Shown: positions 53,521-61,345 of the stretch, piece after piece
Numbering within the stretch: position 1 is the stretch's first letter
Layout of the letters: every line of letters begins with the position of its first letter
Source: Prevotella sp. UBA6994
Lineage (GTDB): Bacteria > Bacteroidota > Bacteroidia > Bacteroidales > Bacteroidaceae
Direction of reading: 5' to 3'
DNA length: 64,000 nucleotides
Assembly (NCBI GenBank): GCA_002449845.1
Contig: DJXW01000016.1
Location: 350,120 to 414,119, forward strand
Program-made: the position numbers and the translations under genes
Notes under the pieces: model-generated
Databases searched by the model: none
Seen by the model: the letters and a program-made list of their open reading frames with translations, nothing else
What the model was told of the DNA's origin: nothing

Positions 53521-53568
53521 AAAATAGTTCATAGTTGGTACAGTTATTCAACTATGAACTATTTTTTT
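53521..53568 (+). terminator. Intrinsic terminator after ribH
   Basis: A 17-bp perfect stem (53521-53537 with 53549-53565, 11-base loop) followed by a run of seven Ts (53562-53568). A and T tracts on both sides could also serve the convergent cupin gene. Confidence 0.92.
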
Positions 53569-53633
53569 ATCATTATACTTTTGGAACAACAAGGAAAAAA
53601 TATCACTAAAATGATAATTAAAAGCCAAACCTA

Positions 53634-54032
53634 TCAGACTTTCAATATCCCATCTATCTCATGTTCCACGAACGGTCCTTCCTTCACTTCAAAAATCACG
53701 CTGCCAGATTCTAAACATTCCAATCCGTGCCACGTATTCTTGGGAATGTCCACACCATAACGACCGCTTTCACTGCTCAGCACGATGCTATCTATTATCT
53801 CACCATTGTCATTGTACGTATTCACACGTACCTTTCCCTTCAATATGATAAATGTCTCGTCTTTCGTCACATGGTGATGTACGGGAATCTGAGTACCTAT
53901 CTCTAACGCATTCAGAAAACGATGACACTTGTCGTTCAGACTTTGGTGAAAGTTATAGTTCATTCTCAGACGAGGCGACTTCTTTGCCTTTTCCACCACC
54001 TTGTCTATTAGTTGTTCATCAATGATTTTCAT
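53634..54032 (-). CDS. WbuC-like cupin
   Basis: 132 residues. Cupin metal motif PVHHHVTKDETFIILKGKVRV and late His in NTWHGLECLESG. N-terminal RMNYNFHQSLNDKCHRFLNAL fits WbuC family proteins, often tied to polysaccharide loci. Enzymatic role unproven. Convergent with ribH. Confidence 0.85.
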   Translation of the reverse strand: MKIIDEQLIDKVVEKAKKSPRLRMNYNFHQSLNDKCHRFLNALEIGTQIPVHHHVTKDETFIILKGKVRVNTYNDNGEIIDSIVLSSESGRYGVDIPKNTWHGLECLESGSVIFEVKEGPFVEHEIDGILKV

Positions 54033-54058
54033 GACATATTCCGATAAGGTTCAAGATT

Positions 54059-54682
54059 CTAAGCCAAGACATACACTTTCGTACTGCGACGTCCTGAAGA
54101 CACAATACCAGATTCTGGCGCACCGTCTAATCGTTGCAATTCCAACGTAGCTGTTGTCCTGGAGAGTCCTGTCAAGTTCACATAGTCGGAAATACGCATC
54201 ACCGCGTTCTTTTCCAAGAACTTACGAGCCAATGCAATGCGCTCTTCCAACGAGTATTCCGACTTTTTCAGACGGCTCTCCCCTGCCCTTTTCAAGTCAT
54301 CACACAAAGCATCAGTATTCCTCACCAGTGCCTTATCAGCCCGAAAGGAAATACCTGTCACATGCAGACTCTGCGCATTACGTTTCTGTTCATCCTCCTC
54401 AAACGAGTCGAGTTCCTTTCCTTTCATCACGCCCAACTTTCCGCCGAACGTACCAATGCCATCTATCTTCACCGAATAGCCATTGGCAATACGAAAAGCC
54501 AGTTCGTGCGCCACTGCCTCCAATGCGCCTACGACAGCTCCCTTTGAAATGCCACTATGCTTGGCACAAGCTTCCAAAAACTCATCCGATTCTAATTTGC
54601 CGAATGTCTTGATTCGATAATAAGCCTGTGTGGTACCCTTTCCGTTGAGGTCTGCCATTTCTTTCTTGATGTACTGTGTCAT
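54059..54682 (-). CDS. HU-family DNA-binding protein (extended form)
   Basis: 207 residues from the ATG at 54682; the longer frame to 54793 would cross the promoter at 54724-54731. N-terminal HU/IHF-like fold (ESDEFLEACAKHSGISKGAVVGALEAVAHELA and VKIDGIGTFGG). The C-terminal 60 residues (ISDYVNLTGLSRTTATLELQRL) look like a helix-turn-helix. Nucleoid or regulatory protein of Bacteroidetes type. Confidence 0.85.
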   Translation of the reverse strand: MTQYIKKEMADLNGKGTTQAYYRIKTFGKLESDEFLEACAKHSGISKGAVVGALEAVAHELAFRIANGYSVKIDGIGTFGGKLGVMKGKELDSFEEDEQKRNAQSLHVTGISFRADKALVRNTDALCDDLKRAGESRLKKSEYSLEERIALARKFLEKNAVMRISDYVNLTGLSRTTATLELQRLDGAPESGIVSSGRRSTKVYVLA

Positions 54683-54723
54683 ATTTATACGTATTGTTGA
54701 TAAAAACTTGTTGATTTCCCCGA

Positions 54724-54731
54724 CAAAGATA
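54724..54731 (-). promoter_or_regulatory. Promoter of the HU-like gene
   Basis: Reverse strand TATCTTTG, 42 bases upstream of the 54682 start. Direct repeats lie just upstream (54754-54836). Confidence 0.6.
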
Positions 54732-54753
54732 CAAAATATGATTGATATTTCCA

Positions 54754-54836
54754 AATCCGTGTCGCAGATTAATAAAACTACGTCGAAAATCAATAAAACT
54801 ACGTCACAGTTTACTTAATCCGTGACGCAGATTAAA
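54754..54836. repeat. Direct repeats upstream of the HU-like gene promoter
   Basis: AATCCGTGTCGCAGATTAA (54754-54772) and AATCCGTGACGCAGATTAA (54818-54836) differ at one base. Between them AATAAAACTACGTC occurs twice (54771-54784 and 54792-54805). Placement above the promoter suggests operators. Confidence 0.7.
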
Positions 54837-54965
54837 GAATATGAGTCATTATTTTCATCTTTTCCTTCCATGATAGGATAGTTTTAAGAACCATCCATTA
54901 TCTTTTTCTTGGCTGGTTATTTTCTTTTTTTTCTCTCACCGTTAGGTTTTTCCAAAAACATTTCA

Positions 54966-54973
54966 TATCTTTG
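54966..54973 (+). promoter_or_regulatory. Promoter of the sialidase gene
   Basis: TATCTTTG, 73 bases upstream of the ATG at 55047, and inside the longer open frame from 54909, which confirms the later start. Confidence 0.6.
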
Positions 54974-55046
54974 TGGCGATAATAATTCTCTACCTGAATT
55001 TATTTATCGCTCAAGAAATCAAGAGAATAACATAAAACAAAAATCT

Positions 55047-58000
55047 ATGAAACTAAACAAAAAAAATTCAGAAAGAAAAAGGATGTCTGGCCTACAGATG
55101 TTAGGATTGTTTATCCTGTCATTATTCGGGGCTATGAATGTTCAAGCACAAAGCGCAGTCTCTGTGGGAACTCAAGTGACATCAGAAAGTGCATTGGAAA
55201 GTGGAAAAGCGTATGTTCTCCAGTCAACAGCTTCAGGTACGCCGTACATAGAAGACGTAGGGACATATTACAATGTACCTATGAGCCAAAATGCTGCCAC
55301 CACCGCATGTGTTTATTACATCATTTCAAATGGTGATGGCACATGGAAATTCAAAAACATGGAAACAGAGAAATTCTGGGGTAAGCCTGTGGCTTCAAGT
55401 GCTACTCCTGCCACATCAGGTTTTATTCCTTCAGACGAATCTGCAGCGGGGAATTGGACATTGAACTTCAATACCAACGGTACATTGAATCCCTCTTGCA
55501 ATGGATTTTACATCAATCGTTCAAGCGGAAAGTTACATGCCTGGACATCGGGTATTGTCTGTAAAATATTTGAAGTAGGAGAAGCACAGGAAGCCATTAC
55601 TCCTACTGCCTCGGATATTTATACTCTCAACAACACCAACAGCTATCGTGGAGCCCTCATTTATAACCCTGGCCAAAGCACCAAGTGGGTATGGTCGAGC
55701 GGAAAGAGCGGTACGTTTAACGCCACTTCTGCCAACAGTCAATGGATACTCATGCCCACTGGTACCAATGGACAATATTATCTCTACAATGTAGGTGCAA
55801 AGAAGTTTGCCATTCCCGTAACAGGCGGAACCTATCCCGGCTATTCATGGGCATTGTCTTCTGATGCCGCAGCCCTGACTCTTAATCAACAGAGCGACGG
55901 AACATACAAGCTCAAGACTGTATCAGGGAATCTCTGTGTATCTGTAAGTAACAATTACGAAGGTCCTATCATCAACTACGATGATATAGGAGCACAGTTC
56001 ACCATCACCAAGGTAGGAGATGCCAGCAGCGAAGTAACCACGCAAGTGACCAATGCCGTGAACAAACTCATTCACAAGACCACTCCTCTATCTGCTGTTC
56101 CATCAGAGGATGGTTGGTATGCAATCCGCATCAAGACAAATGCAAATTATCCCGACTATTTCGTATTTACTCCAGAAGAAGAAATCAACTATAACGGCAC
56201 GTCATACGCATTGAATTTCTACAATGCAGCCAAAGTTCGTCCTGCCATTGACAATGCCACCTATTACTTCCGCATTGCCAAGGATGGAAATGGCTATGAT
56301 TGGCAAATGCCCAATGGCAGATATCTCTATAACAACGTCAATAAATTCCCCGTTTCCACGGAAACGGCAACAGCCATTACGATAGACCATTCCGATAGTG
56401 GTTTCCGTTTCTACCACAACAACGGTTCCTATACACGCTTTGGAGTGCCTTATTTGCTCAACAACACTTACTTCATCGGTGAAACGGGAAGTGGTGGAAA
56501 TGCATACTACGACATCTATCCCATTTCTCTCGCCAATGCAGGCTTGACAGCTTGGCAAGTATTGAGTGATGATGCTCCAGCTTCGGCACAGATTACCTGT
56601 TCGCGCACAGACGTAAGCGGACTCACCAGCGTCTATAAGAATGGTTATTTCTTCCTGCCTTCAAGCGTAACGCCAGAAGCCAGCGACTTCTTCTTGCCAG
56701 GCGGTGCTTCTACCACCGTAGATGCCACGGCTCATACCATTACCATTGCGTATAATCCCGACCTCGCCATCGTGAAAGAGGGTGTAACAGTGGAACAAGG
56801 TTGGCAGACAGCCGCACGTGGTGAAGAGGTGATGTTGCTGCGTGTCAATGCCGCACCTTTCAATGCTCCCACAGGAGTTACAATGAATGTGAGTCTGAAA
56901 GATGGCGCAGAGAGCAACATCTCTAAGTTGACCCTCTACGAAGCATCATCAGCATCTCCAGAGATTCTCTCTACAGGTTCTGGTGCTCCCACCAAGACCG
57001 TGATTTCAGAAGCCACCATTGCCGGTTCTACCGCAACATTCACTATCGATAATTTCTCTGCCGGTACACATTATTATTGGATTGGAGCTACCATCACAGA
57101 AGGTGCTGAGCTTGGTGCCATCGTTGATGCAGCCGTAACAGACATTACCTATACCTACAACAACAAGGAAACGACGCTCGACCTGACCTCTGTTGGCGAC
57201 CCATCAGACCGTGGTGCAATGGTATTCAACGTACACAGCTATCCTTTCCTGCCACGTGACAATGGCAGTCGCGTATATCGTATTCCGGCTCTTGTAACGG
57301 CAAACGACGGTTCACTTGTAGCAGCTGCCGACAAACGCTACGAAAGCTATACCGACATCGGTGGCGGACACGTAATCGACATTGTAGTACGTCGCAGTAC
57401 TGACGGAGGTAAGACATGGGGAGATCCCGTTATCGTAGCAAAGGGACAAGGCACTGCCGACAATGCCAAGTGTGGCTATGGCGACCCATCACTCACCAAG
57501 GGTAAGGATGGCAAGCTCTATTGCCTCTTTGCCGCTGGCAACACGGGATATTTCTACGGACTGAACCGCATCTGTATGTCAACATCTGAAGATAACGGAG
57601 TGACTTGGACGGAGCCTGTAGATCTCTTTGAAACTGGTCGTATTACTGACCACACCCAATATGGATTGTTCGACTATTTCGTAACCTCTGGTAAGGGTCT
57701 CTATACCAACGATGGAATCTTGATGTATCTGATACCTGCACAGTGCTACACCGATGCCGGCAAGTCTGCTCACATCAGCAACTCCAACGACTACCTGTTC
57801 TATTCTACCGATGATGGCGCAACATGGCACATCGACACGACACCAGTATATACGGGTGGCGACGAAGCTAAGTTGGAACAGATGGCAGACGGTACGCTTA
57901 TCGCTTCGGTTCGCCAAGCTGGAAACCGCGGATTCAACACAGGTACGTACACCAAGAACGATGATGGCACCGTGACCTTCAACTGGGATACGCAGACCAC

Positions 58001-59930
58001 CAACGCAACTCTCTACCAGCCCTACGCCAACAACCAGGATATTATCTATTACGACCGTGAAAAGGGTATCTTATTCCACACCATGACGAAAGGACAACAT
58101 GCCAACCTCAATTTGTATATGAGTTCAGACAATGGCTCTAATTGGGTACACGTATGTCAGTTTCAGCCAAAGGGTGCCCGTTATGCAACGATGACCAAGT
58201 TGGAAAACGGAGACCTTGGCATTCTCTTTGAAGACCAATCTCTGAATGCCGCTGGAGGTTATACAGACTACAACCACTACCCCATCAATTTCCTGACTAT
58301 TGCCAAGGAACAGATTGAGGAATGGATTAAAGATGTCAGCGTAGAAGCATACGACTTTGATGCCAACTTCGACAAGGTGTTCATCATCAAGAACTTTTAT
58401 CCTGCAGATGGTAACAAGAGATATGTTCGCTCTGCTAAATACAATGAAGCCAACGACCTCATTGTTTATCGCACCGATAACGCCGACGAAGCAGCAGAGA
58501 TGCTTATCTTGGAAGACCACCAAAATGAGGGATACTATTATGTATATGACTTGAAAAGCAATTACTACCTGAAAGCATCAGAAAATGCAAATAACGGTAC
58601 GGATTGGACTTACAGCACTACGCCCGTCAACGTGAAACTGATTGACAACACGGCAAACCACACTGATTGGATTCTTACCGATGGTCATATCTTTCTCATC
58701 CAAAACAGCGAAGGCGGAATGGCTAATGCTTATAGCGGCGTTAACGGCAACCAAGTGAAGAACTGGAATGATGCCAATGATGTAGGTACCAACTGGTACA
58801 TCTATGCCATAGACAAGAATACGACAAGTGACGTGTTTGTGGACCCTACAGCTCTATACTACATTAAGAATGCCGACAACGGATGTTATTTCGAGACTGG
58901 CACAGACGGCAACCTCACTCGTAACACACAGGGTACGGCTGCCAAATATGCAATCGTTCCTGTAAAAGGACAAGAGGGTTATTTCTATCTCTTTGATACC
59001 GAGAACAACAATTTCGTGGTTTCTGAGGAAGCAACAGGTGATGGTGGTCAGTGGACACGCTCCACAACCACACCTACTGCCATCAAGATTACCAACAACA
59101 TCACCAACCAGTACATGGATCGTGCAGCATGGAATCCTTCCACCATTATCTACCTGCTTGGCAGCAAATATGCCAATCGTTACGGTGGCGGTATGTCGGG
59201 ATTGGTTAAAAACTACAATGCACAAGCCGACAAAGGCAGCCATTGGTACATTGAGCGTGTGGACAACAGTACTCCCGCCGTGGTGGAACTGAAAGGTGTT
59301 ACCGAGAATATCCAATCGCTTGTGGAGTCGGTTGACGAAGCCAAAACACAACTGCAATATACCGCAACCGTGGGTAACGCAGGATATGGTACCGTGGTCG
59401 TACCCTTCGACGCTGACGTGACAGGTGGTGTAGAAGCATATACAACCAGTACCTTGGATGGCGACAACGTGGTATTGAACAGCATTACGGAAATCACCGC
59501 CAACACACCTGCCATTCTCAAGAATCCAGGAACCTTGGTTCTCTCAGCAAAAGACGAGACGATAGAATACAAAGACAATCCACAATATGGACTGTTGACT
59601 GGCGTTTATGCCAACACCACCTCAAAAGAAGGTACTTACGTATTACAAAACCAAGGCGGAGAAGTGGCTTTCTATCTTGTAGGAAGCGAGATACAACCAG
59701 CTATTCGTCCTTTCCGTGCTTATCTCACGGCACCAAGTGCTGCAGGTGCAAAGGCTTTGCATTTTGCATTCGGTGAAACTAACGGCATTGACAGCATCGA
59801 GAAAATGGACACCACTATCATTGAAGGAGTTTACAACCTCGCTGGTCAACAAACAGGAAAAACACTGCAGAAAGGTATTAACATCATTCGTAAGATAGAC
59901 GGAACCATCCAGAAAGTTATCATGAAGTAA
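55047..59930 (+). CDS. Large secreted sialidase (GH33) with accessory modules
   Basis: 1627 residues from the ATG at 55047 (MKLNKKNSERKRM, then a signal ending MNVQAQ). N-terminal half: two beta-trefoil-like modules (YVLQSTASGTPYIEDVG and YTLNNTNSYRGALIY) and a beta-sandwich (FFLPSSVTPEASDFF). Catalytic propeller at about 730-1090: RIP motif VYRIPALVTA, Asp boxes STDGGKTWG, SEDNGVTWT, STDDGATWH and SSDNGSNWV, and Arg in VRQAGNR. After it come two or three repeats of one module (FIIKNFYPADGNKRYVRS, YYIKNADNGCYFETG). The tail ends NLAGQQTGKTLQKGINIIRK, T9SS-like. It would release sialic acid from host glycans at the cell surface. Confidence 0.92.
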   Translation: MKLNKKNSERKRMSGLQMLGLFILSLFGAMNVQAQSAVSVGTQVTSESALESGKAYVLQSTASGTPYIEDVGTYYNVPMSQNAATTACVYYIISNGDGTWKFKNMETEKFWGKPVASSATPATSGFIPSDESAAGNWTLNFNTNGTLNPSCNGFYINRSSGKLHAWTSGIVCKIFEVGEAQEAITPTASDIYTLNNTNSYRGALIYNPGQSTKWVWSSGKSGTFNATSANSQWILMPTGTNGQYYLYNVGAKKFAIPVTGGTYPGYSWALSSDAAALTLNQQSDGTYKLKTVSGNLCVSVSNNYEGPIINYDDIGAQFTITKVGDASSEVTTQVTNAVNKLIHKTTPLSAVPSEDGWYAIRIKTNANYPDYFVFTPEEEINYNGTSYALNFYNAAKVRPAIDNATYYFRIAKDGNGYDWQMPNGRYLYNNVNKFPVSTETATAITIDHSDSGFRFYHNNGSYTRFGVPYLLNNTYFIGETGSGGNAYYDIYPISLANAGLTAWQVLSDDAPASAQITCSRTDVSGLTSVYKNGYFFLPSSVTPEASDFFLPGGASTTVDATAHTITIAYNPDLAIVKEGVTVEQGWQTAARGEEVMLLRVNAAPFNAPTGVTMNVSLKDGAESNISKLTLYEASSASPEILSTGSGAPTKTVISEATIAGSTATFTIDNFSAGTHYYWIGATITEGAELGAIVDAAVTDITYTYNNKETTLDLTSVGDPSDRGAMVFNVHSYPFLPRDNGSRVYRIPALVTANDGSLVAAADKRYESYTDIGGGHVIDIVVRRSTDGGKTWGDPVIVAKGQGTADNAKCGYGDPSLTKGKDGKLYCLFAAGNTGYFYGLNRICMSTSEDNGVTWTEPVDLFETGRITDHTQYGLFDYFVTSGKGLYTNDGILMYLIPAQCYTDAGKSAHISNSNDYLFYSTDDGATWHIDTTPVYTGGDEAKLEQMADGTLIASVRQAGNRGFNTGTYTKNDDGTVTFNWDTQTTNATLYQPYANNQDIIYYDREKGILFHTMTKGQHANLNLYMSSDNGSNWVHVCQFQPKGARYATMTKLENGDLGILFEDQSLNAAGGYTDYNHYPINFLTIAKEQIEEWIKDVSVEAYDFDANFDKVFIIKNFYPADGNKRYVRSAKYNEANDLIVYRTDNADEAAEMLILEDHQNEGYYYVYDLKSNYYLKASENANNGTDWTYSTTPVNVKLIDNTANHTDWILTDGHIFLIQNSEGGMANAYSGVNGNQVKNWNDANDVGTNWYIYAIDKNTTSDVFVDPTALYYIKNADNGCYFETGTDGNLTRNTQGTAAKYAIVPVKGQEGYFYLFDTENNNFVVSEEATGDGGQWTRSTTTPTAIKITNNITNQYMDRAAWNPSTIIYLLGSKYANRYGGGMSGLVKNYNAQADKGSHWYIERVDNSTPAVVELKGVTENIQSLVESVDEAKTQLQYTATVGNAGYGTVVVPFDADVTGGVEAYTTSTLDGDNVVLNSITEITANTPAILKNPGTLVLSAKDETIEYKDNPQYGLLTGVYANTTSKEGTYVLQNQGGEVAFYLVGSEIQPAIRPFRAYLTAPSAAGAKALHFAFGETNGIDSIEKMDTTIIEGVYNLAGQQTGKTLQKGINIIRKIDGTIQKVIMK

Positions 59931-59976
59931 TATCTTTAAGCAAACGAATTTATTCACACATTAATTATAAATAGAG

Positions 59977-60159
59977 ATGAAAAATAATCAATATATCGCA
60001 CCAAGAACGAGCATCATTTCCGTGAATGGTGAAACAGAAGTGTTGGCTGGATTAAAAATCGTGAACAGTAAATTTGCGATCGAATCAGATGTACTTTCAA
60101 AAAGCAGCAATACAAGTTTCTTTGAAGATACTGCGACACGCAACTATTGGGAATATTAA
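59977..60159 (+). CDS. Small peptide of the KKxYxxP type (unknown function)
   Basis: 60 residues: MKNNQYIAPRTSIISVNGET, then EVLAGLKIVNSK..., ending NYWEY. The N-terminal pattern (basic Lys/Asn, Tyr-Ile-x-Pro, then a short hydrophobic LAG) recalls many short Bacteroidales peptides beginning MKKxYxxP and ending a leader with a Leu-Ala-Gly step. Located 46 bases after the sialidase stop and before its terminator, so co-transcribed. Possibly an exported peptide or precursor; no modifying enzymes are nearby. Confidence 0.6.
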   Translation: MKNNQYIAPRTSIISVNGETEVLAGLKIVNSKFAIESDVLSKSSNTSFFEDTATRNYWEY

Positions 60160-60228
60160 GATGATTAAAATGAAACGAACATCAGTCACAGATTTGTTCC
60201 GAGATGGTGAACGTTCATAGATAAAATT

Positions 60229-60281
60229 GGACGGTATTCATGTTGAAAGTTTTTCTTCAAACAGAATACCGTCCGTTTTTT
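60229..60281 (+). terminator. Intrinsic terminator after the peptide gene
   Basis: GGACGGTATTC (60229-60239) pairs with GAATACCGTCC (60264-60274), with an inner TTGAA/TTCAA, followed by six Ts (60276-60281). Confidence 0.93.
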
Positions 60282-60377
60282 ATGTTCTCTCAACTTGCTT
60301 ATCTTTGACATAATGGAATCACCATCATGATAAAAGGTAAAAAAAACATAAAATACTACATTAAAAAAATTATATTT

Positions 60378-60406
60378 TGACAATTAGGAATTAATTCGTA
60401 CTTTTG
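60378..60406 (+). promoter_or_regulatory. Promoter of the bcp-like gene
   Basis: TTG near 60378 and TACTTTTG at 60399-60406. It lies within the longer open frame from 60404, so 60431 is the start. Confidence 0.6.
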
Positions 60407-60430
60407 CACGAAAATTTAATCCTAAACAAT

Positions 60431-60886
60431 ATGATTGAAATTGGTGATAAAGTTCCTGACTATTTAGGGACAGACGAAAACGGGAACGAGATTAGAGTGC
60501 AAGACTTTGCCGGTAAGAAACTCGTATTGTATTTTTATCCAAAAGACAGTACGCCTAGTTGTACGCAAGAAGCGTGCAATTTACGTGACAATTATGAGAA
60601 GATGCTGGCTAAAGGTTATGCCGTTGTTGGCGTAAGCGTACAGGATGCAAAATCGCACAAGAAGTTTATCGAGAAGCATCAATTGCCATTTCCCCTGATA
60701 GCTGACACTGAGATGGAACTCAACAAAGCCTTCGGAGTATGGGGAGAGAAAAGTATGTTCGGAAAAAAGTACATGGGTACGCTACGCACCACTTTCGTCA
60801 TCAACGAGGAAGGTATCGTGGAGCAGGTTATCAAACCGAAGGAGATTAAAGTAAAGAATCACGCAGAACAGATCTTAGAGGAATAA
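60431..60886 (+). CDS. bcp: Bcp-type thiol peroxidase (peroxiredoxin Q)
   Basis: 151 residues from the ATG at 60431. Peroxidatic Cys in DSTPSCTQEACNLRD, with a second Cys five residues later, the atypical two-Cys form. Reduces hydroperoxides with thioredoxin. Followed after 27 bases by yjbQ. Confidence 0.95.
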   Translation: MIEIGDKVPDYLGTDENGNEIRVQDFAGKKLVLYFYPKDSTPSCTQEACNLRDNYEKMLAKGYAVVGVSVQDAKSHKKFIEKHQLPFPLIADTEMELNKAFGVWGEKSMFGKKYMGTLRTTFVINEEGIVEQVIKPKEIKVKNHAEQILEE

Positions 60887-60913
60887 TCTCCATTCTGCTA
60901 CACATTATTATAT

Positions 60914-61327
60914 ATGTTAGAACAAATCGAAATCAAATTGAGTCCACGGAAACGTGGATTTCATTTGATAACCAACGAACTGACATCGTTGCTACCCAAA
61001 CTACCTAAAAAGGGATTGCTGAACCTTTTCATCAAGCATACCAGTTGCGCACTGTCTATCAACGAAAACGCAGACCCAGACGTGAGATTGGATTTGGAAA
61101 CCGTTTTCAATAAGATGGTACCGGAGAATGCGCCTTATTACATGCACATTCTTGAAGGTTCTGACGACATGCCTGCACACGTGAAATCTGTGGTAGTAGG
61201 CACAAGTCTTTCTATCCCCATCACCGACGGGAGACTAAACTTAGGCACTTGGCAAGGAATATACCTATGCGAGTTCAGGAACTATGGGGGTGCAAGAAGA
61301 GTCGTAGCAACAATTATCGGAGAATAA
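60914..61327 (+). CDS. YjbQ family protein (UPF0047)
   Basis: 137 residues. SINENADPDVRLDLE, HILEGSDDMPAHVKSVVVG and LGTWQGIYLCEFRNYGG match the YjbQ/UPF0047 core with its conserved His and Glu. Some members have weak thiamine-phosphate synthase activity. Probably in the bcp operon. Confidence 0.93.
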   Translation: MLEQIEIKLSPRKRGFHLITNELTSLLPKLPKKGLLNLFIKHTSCALSINENADPDVRLDLETVFNKMVPENAPYYMHILEGSDDMPAHVKSVVVGTSLSIPITDGRLNLGTWQGIYLCEFRNYGGARRVVATIIGE

Positions 61328-61345
61328 TTTTAATTTCTTATCATT

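Larger units (their letters stand above)
54683..55046. other. 364-bp divergent intergenic region
   Basis: Holds the HU promoter (54724-54731), the direct-repeat cluster (54754-54836) and the sialidase promoter (54966-54973). No gene seen between. Confidence 0.7.
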
